A stretch of 64,000 nucleotides of DNA from Variovorax paradoxus (GTDB taxonomy: Bacteria > Pseudomonadota > Gammaproteobacteria > Burkholderiales > Burkholderiaceae_C), in contig NZ_CP123990.1 of the NCBI RefSeq assembly GCF_029919115.1, positions 3,556,001 to 3,620,000 of the forward strand. The letters run 5' to 3'. The first letter of the stretch is position 1; each line of letters opens with the position of its first letter. The position numbers and the translations under genes are program-made. The notes under the pieces were generated by a model. That model saw only the letters and a list, made by a program, of their open reading frames with translations. It was not told the DNA's origin and did no database searches. This document shows positions 52,165 through 61,672 of this stretch, one piece after another.

Positions 52165-53139
52165 ATGGACCGCCGCACTCTTCTGGCCACGCTCGCTTCG
52201 GGCGCCGCCATGGCCGCAACCCCGTTCGCCCGCGCGCAGGAATATCCCTCGCAGCTCATCAAGTGGGTGGTGCCCTACCCCGCGGGCGGCGGTACCGACG
52301 TGATTGCGCGCACGCTGGCCGAGGCCATGCGCCAGACCTTGGGCCAACAGATCGTCGTCGACAACCGGCCCGGTGCCTCGACCAACATCGGCGCCGACCT
52401 TGTCGCCAAGAGCAAGCCGGACGGCTACACCGTGATGTCGGCCGACAACGCCGTGCTGGCCTTCAACGAACACCTGTTCGGCAAGCTGCCTTTCAACCCT
52501 GAAAAAGACTTCACCTACATCGGCGCGATCGGCAAGTTTCCGCTGGCGCTGGTGGTCCACCCGGACTTTCCGGCCAAGAACTTCAAGGAGTTCCTGGCCT
52601 ATGTGAAGGCCAATCCGGGCAAGGTCAACTACGCCTCGCCGGGCAACGGCTCGCCGCACCACCTGGCAATGGAAATGTTCAAGGTGCGCACCGGCACCTT
52701 CATCACGCACATTCCCTACCGTGGCGCCGCCCCGGCCATGGCCGACGTGATGGGCGGTCAGGTGCCGTGCATGTTCCTGGACCTGGCCTCGGGCCTGCCG
52801 ATCATGCAGGGCAACAAGGTGCGCGTGCTTGCCATCGGCTCCGGCGCCCGCAACAAGCTGCTGCCCAACGTGCCCACACTGGCGGAAGTGGGCGTGCCCA
52901 ATACCGAGGTGTTCGCGTTCCAGGGCGTGCTTGGCCCGGCCGGGCTTCCGCCGGTGGCGGTGACCAAGCTCAACGGCGACCTCAATCGGGCTTTCAGCAC
53001 GGCTGCCGTGCAAAAGCGCTTCGATGATTTCGGCATGGAAGCCATGCCGGGAACGCCGGGGCAGTTCGAAGCGCTGGCGCGCGCCGAGTCCAAGCGCTGG
53101 GGACCGATCATCAAGCAGGCCGGCATCAAGCTGGACTGA
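52165..53139 (+). CDS. Tripartite tricarboxylate transporter (TTT)-type substrate-binding protein
   Basis: A 324-residue periplasmic binding protein of the Bug/TctC family. The signal peptide (MDRRTLLATLASGAAMAATPFARAQ across residues 1-25) may be Tat-like. Signatures are VVPYPAGGGTDVIARTLAE, VVDNRPGASTNIGADLVAK, YASPGNGSPHHLAME and HIPYRGAAPAMADVMGGQV. No TctA/TctB membrane genes follow, which is common in Burkholderiales, where many such proteins are orphans. It sits 5 bp after the DUF2783 gene, so its ligand is probably the acid handled by the monooxygenase. GGAGA precedes the start. Confidence 0.92.
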   Translation: MDRRTLLATLASGAAMAATPFARAQEYPSQLIKWVVPYPAGGGTDVIARTLAEAMRQTLGQQIVVDNRPGASTNIGADLVAKSKPDGYTVMSADNAVLAFNEHLFGKLPFNPEKDFTYIGAIGKFPLALVVHPDFPAKNFKEFLAYVKANPGKVNYASPGNGSPHHLAMEMFKVRTGTFITHIPYRGAAPAMADVMGGQVPCMFLDLASGLPIMQGNKVRVLAIGSGARNKLLPNVPTLAEVGVPNTEVFAFQGVLGPAGLPPVAVTKLNGDLNRAFSTAAVQKRFDDFGMEAMPGTPGQFEALARAESKRWGPIIKQAGIKLD

Positions 53140-53172
53140 GGATCCGGGCGGCGCGCGCAGCGCCTGGGCGAG

Positions 53173-54399
53173 CTATTTTTTCGAGCCGTCTTCCAGAACG
53201 TGCTCGTCGCGTTGCAGCTCACCGTTCTCGTCCCAGCTGCGCTCGCGCGTCACGCGGCCCTTGGCGTCGAAGCTTGACTCGGCGAGCAGCGTTCCCTTTT
53301 CGCTGAACCGCTGGTGCTTGCCGACCGGCACCTGCCGGCCCCGCGCCGTGACCAGGTAGCGGCCATGTGCCGCGCGCTGCCCGCTTTCATAGAACTCGGT
53401 GATGTCGACCGCGCGCGCATCGCCGGACCCGCTGTAGGCAGACTTGCTGCGGGGCTGTCCATTGAGGTAGTAGCTGTCGTGCCGTACCGGCTGGCCCGCA
53501 GGGTTCCATCGCTGATCGCGGATCAGCGAGCCTTTTTCAGAGAATTCCTGCTCGCGCTGCCGCACCGCGTTGCGTTCGATCAGCAGCCACACCGTTTCGC
53601 GGCGCTTCACGCCTTCGGATGAAAAGTGGCGCTCGGTGCGCTGGTTGCCGACGATCTCGTCTTGCACCGAGGGCTTGCCGTTGTCGTAGAAGTCTTGCGA
53701 CCGCACGCGCTTGCCGAGCATGTACGACAGCCGCGAACGCAGGAACCCGCGCGCATCGAAAAGTTGGACTTGCGAGGGCCCGCCTATGAAGCCGCACAGC
53801 TGGGCGTCGTCGGCCGCGGGGGCGAGCATGGCGGTTTCGCCGCAGCGCAGTGCAGACAATTGGCCGCGCTCGGTGAACTCGACAAAGGCGCGGTCGGTTC
53901 CGGTGCTGGGGTAAAAAGTGACGCGGCGCAGCCGGCCGCCGGGATAGAAGCTGCGAACCAGCCCGCGCTCCTGGCCGTCGTCGTAAGTGGCCTCGCGCAA
54001 CACCTGCCCCTCGGGCCCGAACTCGCGGGCCAGGCCCTGGATGTTCCCGCTGGCATTGAGGATGTGTTCCCTGGCGAGCTTGCCTTTCTCGTAGAAGCGC
54101 GCGAGGCCGGTGAAGGCGCCGTTCTGCACCTGCTGTTCGCGCTGGGGCTCGCCGGTCGCCCGGTCCTTGCAGCGCATGAGTCCTGTTGTGCCGAGGAGCG
54201 TGCTGCCGTCGGAGGGGTTCACCCGGCGGCCGTTGAGTTCGCAGTCGGGTGCGGCATGTGCCGCGCCGGCGCTGAAGAATGTGAAGAGCGACAAGGCCGC
54301 GGTTGCGGCGCGCAGCGCAATCGCGCCAGATCCAATCGCGCCAGATCCTTTAGAAGGGAGGGCGAGCCGGCTCGGAGCGGCCCCGCGCCGGTGGGTCAT
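53173..54399 (-). CDS. Exported MORN-variant repeat protein
   Basis: A 408-residue protein with an N-terminal hydrophobic signal (AATAALSLFTFFSAGAAHA, cut near residue 53). The mature part has many copies of a ~22-residue YG-type repeat with the pattern G-x-L-x-x-E-x-x-Y/F-x-x-G-x (for example FYEKGKLAREHI, FGPEGQVLREATYDDGQERG, EFYESGQRAAHG). These are MORN_2-like repeats, which form extended beta sheets and mediate protein or lipid contacts. No catalytic motif is seen. Its start overlaps the end of the VOC gene by 4 bp. Confidence 0.78.
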   Translation of the reverse strand: MTHRRGAAPSRLALPSKGSGAIGSGAIALRAATAALSLFTFFSAGAAHAAPDCELNGRRVNPSDGSTLLGTTGLMRCKDRATGEPQREQQVQNGAFTGLARFYEKGKLAREHILNASGNIQGLAREFGPEGQVLREATYDDGQERGLVRSFYPGGRLRRVTFYPSTGTDRAFVEFTERGQLSALRCGETAMLAPAADDAQLCGFIGGPSQVQLFDARGFLRSRLSYMLGKRVRSQDFYDNGKPSVQDEIVGNQRTERHFSSEGVKRRETVWLLIERNAVRQREQEFSEKGSLIRDQRWNPAGQPVRHDSYYLNGQPRSKSAYSGSGDARAVDITEFYESGQRAAHGRYLVTARGRQVPVGKHQRFSEKGTLLAESSFDAKGRVTRERSWDENGELQRDEHVLEDGSKK

Positions 54400-54809
54400 T
54401 TGTCGTACAGCGCGGCGAGCGAACGGAACCCCTTGACCTCGATCGGATTGCCGAAGGGGTCGCAGAAGAACATGGTCCATTGCTCGCCCGGCTGCCCCTC
54501 GAAACGCACCTGGGGTTCCAGCACGAAGTCGGTGTCTGCGGCTTTCAGCCGCTCTGCAAGCGCCTCCCAGTCGGGCAAGGCGAGCACGATGCCGAAATGC
54601 GGCATGGGCACCATGGCGTTGCCGACCTGGCCTGTGCGCGTGGTGGCAAAGGGTTCGCCCAGGTGCAGGGAGATCTGGTGGCCGAAAAAGTCGAAGTCGA
54701 CCCAGGTGTCGGTGCTGCGGCCTTCGGCGCAGCCGAGGACATTTCCGTAGAAGCGACGGGCCGCATCGAGGTCGCGAACGTGAAAGGCAAGATGGAAGAT
54801 GCTCTGCAT
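54396..54809 (-). CDS. VOC-family (glyoxalase/dioxygenase-fold) protein
   Basis: A 137-residue protein of the vicinal oxygen chelate fold, a paired beta-alpha-beta-beta-beta unit. Metal-type positions are FHLAFHVRDLDAARRFYG (His), FGHQISLHLG (His) and MFFCDPFGNPIEVKGF (Glu). It may be a glyoxalase-like or dioxygenase-like enzyme; the substrate is not evident. It is the first gene of a two-gene minus-strand unit with the MORN-repeat protein. Confidence 0.88.
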   Translation of the reverse strand: MQSIFHLAFHVRDLDAARRFYGNVLGCAEGRSTDTWVDFDFFGHQISLHLGEPFATTRTGQVGNAMVPMPHFGIVLALPDWEALAERLKAADTDFVLEPQVRFEGQPGEQWTMFFCDPFGNPIEVKGFRSLAALYDK

Positions 54810-54861
54810 GGTTCCGGATTATGGGCAGCGGTGCTGTGAGAATGCCGGACTTTCTTTCATC

Positions 54862-56106
54862 GTGGAGCAAGCCTTGCGGATACTCCGGACCCTCTCTGCG
54901 CCAGCGCGCAATTTCGATTTGAAGGCGCCCGCGCGTTCATGGTTTCTTTCCTGCCTGCCGCGCCTCGCGCTGGCGGGCGTCTGCTCGGTTCTTGCGGCCG
55001 TGGCGCATGCCGCCTGCCCGCCTTCGGCCATTGCCAGTCTTGGCAAGCCAGGCTCGGCGGTCGGTCAGTGGAATGCGGTCGACCGGGGCTTGCTGTGGCG
55101 CGCCGACCGGGACGGGCGGACTTCCTGGCTCTACGGAACCATTCATCTCGGCCGGGCAGAGTGGGTGCGGCCGGGGCCCACGGTGCAAAAAGCGCTGGAG
55201 CAGAGCGACGCCCTCGCACTGGAACTCGATGCGCGCGATCCGGCGACCATGCGTTCCATGACCCAGCCGGCAGATCCGGCGCTGGTGGCGCGGCTGCTGA
55301 GCGGCGCGCGTGCGCAACGGCTCGCCCGCCAGAACGAGGCGGCCTGCGTACCGCCCGGAACCATGGAGGGGCTGCAGCCCATCTTGCAAGTGACGGCGCT
55401 GGCGGGCCTGGTGGCGCGCGCCGACGGCCTGTACCCCGAATTCGGCGTCGACGAGACGCTGGCCGTTTCGGCCCGCAACAACAACAAGCCGGTGTTCGCT
55501 CTCGAAAGCGCGGCATCCCAGTTGAAGATGCTGACGGGCGACTCCGAAACCGAAGAGGCGGAACAGATCGACGCCGCCCTCGACGAGCTGGAGTCGGGCC
55601 AGCTGCGCGCGCAGATGAAAGAACTGGCCGAAGCCTGGGCCCGCGGCGACGCGGACAAGCTGGGCCGCTATCCCGAATGGTGCAACTGCGTCAACACGCC
55701 GGCCGAGCGGCGGCTGATGAAGCGCCTCCTCGACGATCGCAATCCGGGACTGGCGGACGGCATCGAACGCATGCACGTGGGTGGGCGGCGCGTGTTCGCG
55801 GCTGTGGGTGCGCTGCACATGGTGGGGCCGCAAGGGCTGCCTGCGCTGTTGAAGGCGCGCGGGTTTACCGTTGCCGCGGTGCCGCTCTCGGCGCAGCCGC
55901 CGCTGGCGGTGCCCGCGGAGCCGGCAGCGGCGCCCCCCAAGGCGGAAGGCCGGAACGTACGAGGCGCTCGCAATTCCCGCAATACCCGTGACGCCCGCGG
56001 CACGCGCAGCAGCCAGGCCGCCAAGAGCAGCGGCGCCAAGGGTTCCAAGGGCAGTGCCAAGCCCGCGCAGCGGGCGTCCGCCACCAAGGGCAAACAGCGC
56101 CGATAA
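54862..56106 (+). CDS. TraB/GumN-family protein
   Basis: A 414-residue protein with a hydrophobic signal segment (LALAGVCSVLAAVAHAACPP, about residues 32-52). The TraB/GumN domain has the conserved SWLYGTIHLG near the start, ALELDARDP, and AVGALHMVGPQGLPALLKARGF near the end; these carry the putative metal-binding and catalytic residues of this protease-like fold. The last ~70 residues are a Ser/Ala/Lys/Arg-rich basic tail (SSQAAKSSGAKGSKGSAKP). The start is the GTG at 54862; further upstream in-frame starts overlap the divergent VOC gene. Confidence 0.78.
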   Translation: MEQALRILRTLSAPARNFDLKAPARSWFLSCLPRLALAGVCSVLAAVAHAACPPSAIASLGKPGSAVGQWNAVDRGLLWRADRDGRTSWLYGTIHLGRAEWVRPGPTVQKALEQSDALALELDARDPATMRSMTQPADPALVARLLSGARAQRLARQNEAACVPPGTMEGLQPILQVTALAGLVARADGLYPEFGVDETLAVSARNNNKPVFALESAASQLKMLTGDSETEEAEQIDAALDELESGQLRAQMKELAEAWARGDADKLGRYPEWCNCVNTPAERRLMKRLLDDRNPGLADGIERMHVGGRRVFAAVGALHMVGPQGLPALLKARGFTVAAVPLSAQPPLAVPAEPAAAPPKAEGRNVRGARNSRNTRDARGTRSSQAAKSSGAKGSKGSAKPAQRASATKGKQRR

Positions 56107-56117
56107 TCGCGAACACC

Positions 56118-56489
56118 ATGCACCTGCTGCGCAACCACCCCCGCTTCATCGGCCTTGTTGGCCGCTGGGCGCTGCTGTGGTTCGTGCTCTCGCTCGGCGT
56201 GGCGGTGGCGTCGCCCATCGTGCATCCGCAGGCCGTGGAACTGGTGTGTTCGAGCGTTGGCTCGGTCAAGGTGGTGGTTCACACCGAAGACGGCGTGCAG
56301 GAAGTGGGCGCCTCGCACATGGACTGCCCGCTGTGCGTGCTCACCGGTGCGCCGCCTCCTTCGGCGGACCCCGCCGGTTTTGATCTCCCCTTGCCGCTGG
56401 GCCGCGTGGTCCAGTCCATTCCCGCCGCGCGCCTTGCCGCGGCCACCGCCGCGCCGTTGCCGGCGCGCGGGCCGCCCACCTTCTCCTGA
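56118..56489 (+). CDS. DUF2946-family membrane-associated protein
   Basis: A 123-residue protein with an N-terminal hydrophobic segment (WALLWFVLSLGVAVASPIV, signal or anchor). Mid-chain HMDCPLCVL is the conserved His/Cys pair of DUF2946, a small family repeatedly found beside copper-related TonB receptors and copper chaperones. A metal-binding role is inferred from this motif and the following genes. It lies 11 bp after the TraB/GumN gene and 82 bp before the TonB receptor. Confidence 0.75.
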   Translation: MHLLRNHPRFIGLVGRWALLWFVLSLGVAVASPIVHPQAVELVCSSVGSVKVVVHTEDGVQEVGASHMDCPLCVLTGAPPPSADPAGFDLPLPLGRVVQSIPAARLAAATAAPLPARGPPTFS

Positions 56490-56571
56490 AGCTTTCAAAA
56501 CCGTAGCCGCATGCGCCGATCGACAGGTGCGTGCGGCCCGTCTGGCTTGAAGTTCGTGGAGCAGGTTTCCA

Positions 56572-58890
56572 GTGAAAAAGCATTCCCGCGCCTTGGCAAT
56601 TGCCATGGCATTTCCCTTTGGCGCGCCCTTGTGGGCGCAAGACGCGCCCGAGCCGCCTGAAAGCGGCAGCGGCGCGCGCACGCTGAGCACCGTCACGGTC
56701 AGTGACGGCCGCCCAACCTCGCTGCCGACGCAGATTCCCACCACCATCGAGGGGGTGACGGGCGAACAGGTCTCCGAAACGGTCAATGCGACCGACAGCG
56801 AAGACGCGCTCAAATACCTGCCCAGCCTCGTGGTGCGCAAGCGCTACATCGGTGATTTCAACCATGCGGTACTGGCCACGCGCGCCTCGGGCACGGGCAA
56901 CAGCGCTCGCTCGCTGGTGTTCGCCGACGGCATCATGCTGTCGAACCCGCTAGGCAACGGCGCCACCTACGCGCCGCGCTGGGGCATGGTGTCGCCCGAA
57001 GAAATCGAACGGGTCGACGTGCTGTACGGGCCCTTTTCCGCCGCCTACCCGGGCAATTCGGTCGGCGCCGTGGTCGACTACGTGACGCGCATGCCCACCA
57101 GGCTCGAAGCGCACGTCAAGCTCAGCGGCTTCGCTTCGAACTTCGGCCTTTACAACAGCCATTCGTCTCCGGCGGGCCAGCAGATCGATTTGTCGCTGGG
57201 GAGCCGCAGCGGCAACTGGTCCTGGTGGCTCAGCGCCTCGCGCACCCACAGCAAGGGGCAGGCGCTGGTGTTCGGCAACCGGCTGGTGAGCGCCGGCACG
57301 GTGGGCAGTGCCGGCACTCCGGTGACCGGCGCGGTGCTGGGGCTGAACCCATCGAACCAGCCCTGGTGGCTGGCGGGCGGCTCGACCCTCTACGACACCA
57401 CGCAGGAGCAGGCCAAGCTGAAGGTCGCCTACGACTTTTCGCCCACCCTGCGCGCAACGTACACCTTTGGCGCGTGGAACAACACCACGCACGGCAGCGT
57501 CGACACCTACCTGCGCGATGCGCTCGGACGGCCCGTGTATTCAGGGCGCGTGAACATCGCGGGGCGAACGTACAACCTGGATTCGCCGAGCGCCGCCCTG
57601 GCACCGACGGAGACAGCGCTCACTCACTACATGCACGGCCTTTCGGTCAAGAGCCACACCGGCGGCGTGTTCGACTGGGAGGTGGCGGCAAGCTTGTTCG
57701 ACTATTCAAGCGACACCTCGCGCACGCCGACCACCCCGTTGCCGGGCGCATTCAACGGCGGGCCCGGCCGAACCACTGACATGGGCGGCTCCGGCTGGCA
57801 CACCTTCAAAGCCGCGGGCACCTGGCGGCCGACCGGCTCCGCTGAAGGCGTGGGCGCCCATGTGGTCGACTTCGGTTTTCAGCAGGACACGGCGCGGCTC
57901 CGCACCAGCGTCGGCAATACGCTCGACTGGATCGGCGGGCCGGTGGTGGCGCCGTTTTCCGCCTTCAACGGCAACACGCGATTGCAGTCGCTGTATGTGC
58001 AGGACACCTGGCGCTTTGCCGAAGAGTGGAAAGCAACGTTCGGCTTGCGCCACGAGCGATGGGAAGCCTATGGCGGCCAGCTCGGCAACGCTGCGAGGCT
58101 GCTCGACTTTGCGCCGCGCAAGAACAGCTACGACTCGCCCAAGGCGGCGGTCGCCTGGCAAGCCACACCGGACTGGTTGTTCAAGGCATCGACCGGCCGC
58201 GCGGTGCGCATGCCGACCGTGAGCGAGCTCTACCAGGGATCGATCGAAGGCAACCGCATCGTCAATACCGACCCGAACCTGCGGCCGGAGCGCTCCTGGA
58301 CCACCGAACTCAGTGCCGAGCGCGACCTGAAAAGCTGGGGCGTCGACGGCGTGCTGCGTACCACGCTGTTCGTGGAGAACACGAAGGACGCGCTCTATAG
58401 CCAGGCGCTCACCAACCTGGTGAGCACGGTGCAGAACGTCGATGCCATTCGCACGCGCGGCCTCGAGGTGGCGCTGAATGCGGTGGACGTGGGCATCAAG
58501 GGGCTGGACCTGGGCGGCAGCCTGACGCTGACCCGGTCGAAGATTGTTGCCAACAGCGGTTTTGCCGCCAGTGTGGGCCGCGATCAGCCGCGCGTGCCGA
58601 AAGTGCGTGCCACGCTGCTCGCCACCTACCGGCCCGATGCGAGATGGAGCTATACGGTGGGCGCACGATACAGCGGCAAGCAGTACGGCACGCTCGACAA
58701 CAGCGATTCGAACGGCGCGGCTTACATGGGCTTTTCGAAGTTCTTCGTTGTCGATGCGCGCATCCGCTACCGCATCGACCGGCAGTGGAGCGCCGCCGTG
58801 GGCATGGACAACCTGAACAACAACAAGTACTGGGCCTTTCACCCGTATCCGCAACGCACCTTCGTGGCCGAGCTCAAGTTCGACCTCTGA
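56572..58890 (+). CDS. TonB-dependent outer-membrane receptor, probably for copper
   Basis: A 772-residue receptor. The signal peptide is cut near PLWAQD. The plug domain (about 50-165) has TDSEDALKYLPSLVVRKR, RGxG-like RASGTGNSARSLVFADGIML and SPEEIERVDVLYGPFSAAYPGNSVGAVV. The barrel (about 170-772) ends with the C-terminal RTFVAELKFDL, and HPYPQRTF is a typical last strand. A TonB box would lie in the TLSTVTV stretch near residue 37. The neighbouring DUF2946 and YcnI-PCuAC genes make a copper substrate more likely than a siderophore; receptors of the OprC/NosA kind are found in such groups. Confidence 0.9.
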   Translation: MKKHSRALAIAMAFPFGAPLWAQDAPEPPESGSGARTLSTVTVSDGRPTSLPTQIPTTIEGVTGEQVSETVNATDSEDALKYLPSLVVRKRYIGDFNHAVLATRASGTGNSARSLVFADGIMLSNPLGNGATYAPRWGMVSPEEIERVDVLYGPFSAAYPGNSVGAVVDYVTRMPTRLEAHVKLSGFASNFGLYNSHSSPAGQQIDLSLGSRSGNWSWWLSASRTHSKGQALVFGNRLVSAGTVGSAGTPVTGAVLGLNPSNQPWWLAGGSTLYDTTQEQAKLKVAYDFSPTLRATYTFGAWNNTTHGSVDTYLRDALGRPVYSGRVNIAGRTYNLDSPSAALAPTETALTHYMHGLSVKSHTGGVFDWEVAASLFDYSSDTSRTPTTPLPGAFNGGPGRTTDMGGSGWHTFKAAGTWRPTGSAEGVGAHVVDFGFQQDTARLRTSVGNTLDWIGGPVVAPFSAFNGNTRLQSLYVQDTWRFAEEWKATFGLRHERWEAYGGQLGNAARLLDFAPRKNSYDSPKAAVAWQATPDWLFKASTGRAVRMPTVSELYQGSIEGNRIVNTDPNLRPERSWTTELSAERDLKSWGVDGVLRTTLFVENTKDALYSQALTNLVSTVQNVDAIRTRGLEVALNAVDVGIKGLDLGGSLTLTRSKIVANSGFAASVGRDQPRVPKVRATLLATYRPDARWSYTVGARYSGKQYGTLDNSDSNGAAYMGFSKFFVVDARIRYRIDRQWSAAVGMDNLNNNKYWAFHPYPQRTFVAELKFDL

Positions 58891-58928
58891 TTTTCTTTTT
58901 CACCGGCTTTCTTCAAGGAGTTCCATCA

Positions 58929-59837
58929 ATGAACCATCCGCGCATCAACCTCAAGACCGTTGCCGCATGCGCCATGCTGGCGAGCGCGTCCACCGCTTTT
59001 GCCCACGTGACCCTGCCGCGGGGCGGCGCGACTGTGGGCAGCGACTACAACGCCGCCTTCCGCGTGGGCCATGCCTGCGAAGGGGCCAAGGCCACCACCG
59101 GCCTGGCCGTTCGCCTGCCGAAGGGCTTCGTGCTGAGCGACGCCCAGGCGCGCAAGGGCTGGAAGCTCGACGTGCAGAAAAGCGCCGGCGATGGCGAAGT
59201 GCGCTGGACCGCCGAAAGTGCCCAAACCGCGTTGCCCGCCAGTGAACGCACCGAATTCGTGTTGCGCGGCAAGGTGCCCTCCACGCCCGGTCCGCTGTGG
59301 TTCAAGGTGCTGCAGACCTGCGATGTCGGCAGCATCGATTGGGCGGAAGTGCCGGCATCGGGCAACTCGACGGCGGGCCTCAAGACGCCTGCCGCCAAGC
59401 TCGACGTGGTGGCGCAGGGCGTGGCCACGGTGGACGTGCGCGATGGCTGGGTGCGCCAGTCGGTCCCGGGGCAAAGCGGCACGGGTGCTTTCATGAAGCT
59501 CACCGCGCCCATGGGCGCCAAGCTGGTCGGCATCTCGACGCCGGCGGCCGGTGTGGCCGAGGTGCACGAGATGAAGATGGAAGGCGACACCATGAAGATG
59601 CGCGAGCTGCCGGGCGGCCTGGATCTTCCCGCTGGCCAGACGGTGGAACTCAAGCCGGGCGGCTATCACGTGATGATGATGGACCTGAAGCAGGCATTGG
59701 CCAAGGGAGCGACGGTGCCAATGACGCTCCGCTTCGAGGATGCAAAGGGCCAGAAGACATCGCTCGACGTGAAGCTGCCGGTGGGCGCACCGGAAGGCGC
59801 CGATGCGGCCGCGCCGGCTCATCAGCACAAGCACTGA
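58929..59837 (+). CDS. YcnI (DUF1775)-PCuAC fusion, periplasmic copper chaperone
   Basis: A 302-residue exported protein. The signal peptide cuts after STAFA, leaving His as the first mature residue (HVTLPRGGATVG), as in YcnI, where this His binds Cu(II). Residues ~24-165 are the DUF1775 domain. Residues ~180-290 are a PCuAC domain with the copper motif H...M...HxM: VHEMKMEGDTMKMRELPGG and, later, GGYHVMMMDL. PCuAC binds Cu(I) and delivers it to cytochrome oxidase. A His-rich tail (APAHQHKH) adds metal sites. It follows the TonB receptor by 38 bp. Together they form a copper acquisition and delivery path. Confidence 0.92.
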   Translation: MNHPRINLKTVAACAMLASASTAFAHVTLPRGGATVGSDYNAAFRVGHACEGAKATTGLAVRLPKGFVLSDAQARKGWKLDVQKSAGDGEVRWTAESAQTALPASERTEFVLRGKVPSTPGPLWFKVLQTCDVGSIDWAEVPASGNSTAGLKTPAAKLDVVAQGVATVDVRDGWVRQSVPGQSGTGAFMKLTAPMGAKLVGISTPAAGVAEVHEMKMEGDTMKMRELPGGLDLPAGQTVELKPGGYHVMMMDLKQALAKGATVPMTLRFEDAKGQKTSLDVKLPVGAPEGADAAAPAHQHKH

Positions 59838-59845
59838 TCTGCCGG

Positions 59846-61579
59846 CTACAGCAACTGGTCGGGCGCCAGGGGGCCGAACAGCCTGAGCAGCAGGCGCAGG
59901 GTCATGCTCGCGTCGGGCTCGGTGGACGTGTCTTTCAGGCCGCTGCCTTCGGGTGCGCGCCAGAGCAGCGAACCATCGTTCAGTTCGACGCGCCATGAGC
60001 CTTCGCGCATGCCGCGCTCGATCTGCTCGGAGGCGGCGCGGGAGAGCTCGGCGCTTCGTACCAGCAGCGCAATTTCAGTGTTCTGCAATTGCGAGCGCAA
60101 GTCGAGATTCATCGATCCGACCACCAGCAGCCGGCCGTCCATCACCAGCACCTTCGAGTGCAGCATGGCGCGCGATTCGCCCAGGTTGCCGCTGCCGGAG
60201 GAGCCGAATGCGCTGCTCACGCCGGCCTGCTCGCTGCGCAGTTCATAGAGCTCGACGCCGAGCTTGAGCAGGTCTTCCCGATGCCGGGCATAGCCCACGT
60301 GCGCCACCGGGGCGTCGTTCGAAGCCAGGGAGTTGGTCAGCACCCTGATGCGAACCCCGCGTCCCCGGGCCGCCGCGAAGGCCTGCTTCATGTCGGGGCC
60401 AGGCACGAAATAAGGCGAAATGATGAGCAGGTCGCTGCGCGCCTGCCCGATCAGCTGCAACAAGCCCTCGACCACCGTATCGCTGCCGGCGGCAAGATCG
60501 GACGTGGCCTGGAGCGATGCCGCTCGCCGCGACGAACCGGCCGCATCTCCGGGGTGGCTGACCACCAGGCCAGGCGCTCTTGTCTGGTCGGGTCCTTTGT
60601 CGGCCGGGATCTTTCCGGGCTGATCGGCGAGCATGACTGCGGGCGCCCAGACGAAGCGGGCGGTCTTCAGATCAAGAGGCTTTTCGTCCCAGGCGCGGGC
60701 AAGTTGCGCAGAAGTGGGGGCGGCGCCAGGCTTCGGTTCGTCGTTGGCAGGTGCTGGCGCTGCGTTCTGCGCGCGGGTGGATTCGTCGGCCAGCTCGCGG
60801 TCGGCCTGCTGCGCGCGCTCGCGGATGGCTTTCAATTCTTCGCGCTTGACCAGCGATTGCACGGGATAGGCGCGCTCGTTGTTCCAATAGCTGTCGAAGC
60901 TGCGCGACAGGTCCTGCACGATCGGTCCGGCGGCCAGGATGTCCACATCGATGAAGTTGCCCTTCAGCGCGTTGCCGAAATACGCGTCGCCCAGGTTGCG
61001 GCCACCTGTTACGCCGAGAACGTTGTCCGCAATGAAGAGCTTGTTGTGCATCCGCTGCTGGATGCGCGAGGCATCACCGGCGGAATTGAGCATGCGCGCG
61101 AACGAAGAGCGGCGCCCGCCCGCAAGCGGGTTGAACAGCCGCATTTCGATGTTGGGCACGAAGGCCATGGCCAGCACCATCGCATCCCGGCCGGTGCTGT
61201 GAAGGTCGTCGAGCAGGATCCGTACGCGCACGCCGCGCTGGGCTGCCGAGCGGATGCTCCGCAGCAGCCGCCCGGTACTGGCATCGGCGTGGATGGCGTA
61301 GTACTGCAAATCGAGCGTTTTCTGCGCCCCCTCTATCAGGGCGAGCCGGCTGCCGTAGGCGGCGGGAGCGCCCCCGAGCAGCAGAAAACCCGATTCGAAG
61401 CGTGCCGCGTCGGTTTTTCGCCGCTGCTGGACCAGGGCCTCCAGCGGCGTGCCGGATGAGGGGGGAAGTGCGGTCGATACCGGCCGGTCGACGTTCTCGG
61501 GCAATTGCGCGCAGGCGCCTTGCAGCAAGATGGCCAGGAGCACGAGAGACCGGCCGAGGAACGCGGAGATGGAAGACAT
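59846..61579 (-). CDS. Phospholipase D-like protein (cardiolipin synthase ClsC type)
   Basis: A 577-residue envelope protein with an N-terminal hydrophobic segment and a possible lipoprotein site (LLQGACAQ). Two PLD catalytic motifs are present: RMHNKLFIADN...GGRN near residue 180 and LHSKVLVMDGRLLVVGSMNLD near residue 480 (HxKxxxxD). Between them lies a ~110-residue Ala/Pro/Asp-rich insert. PLD-family proteins of this size transfer or hydrolyse phosphatidyl groups, and ClsC makes cardiolipin from phosphatidylethanolamine and phosphatidylglycerol. Convergent with the copper chaperone gene (8 bp). Confidence 0.88.
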   Translation of the reverse strand: MSSISAFLGRSLVLLAILLQGACAQLPENVDRPVSTALPPSSGTPLEALVQQRRKTDAARFESGFLLLGGAPAAYGSRLALIEGAQKTLDLQYYAIHADASTGRLLRSIRSAAQRGVRVRILLDDLHSTGRDAMVLAMAFVPNIEMRLFNPLAGGRRSSFARMLNSAGDASRIQQRMHNKLFIADNVLGVTGGRNLGDAYFGNALKGNFIDVDILAAGPIVQDLSRSFDSYWNNERAYPVQSLVKREELKAIRERAQQADRELADESTRAQNAAPAPANDEPKPGAAPTSAQLARAWDEKPLDLKTARFVWAPAVMLADQPGKIPADKGPDQTRAPGLVVSHPGDAAGSSRRAASLQATSDLAAGSDTVVEGLLQLIGQARSDLLIISPYFVPGPDMKQAFAAARGRGVRIRVLTNSLASNDAPVAHVGYARHREDLLKLGVELYELRSEQAGVSSAFGSSGSGNLGESRAMLHSKVLVMDGRLLVVGSMNLDLRSQLQNTEIALLVRSAELSRAASEQIERGMREGSWRVELNDGSLLWRAPEGSGLKDTSTEPDASMTLRLLLRLFGPLAPDQLL

Positions 61580-61672
61580 GCGGCTTTCCAGGAACTTGGA
61601 AGCCGCATGTATAGCCTAGTCGGCGTTGTCCGCGCGTGGGACGGCGGGCCAGTTTTTTGGAGAACTAACGCA

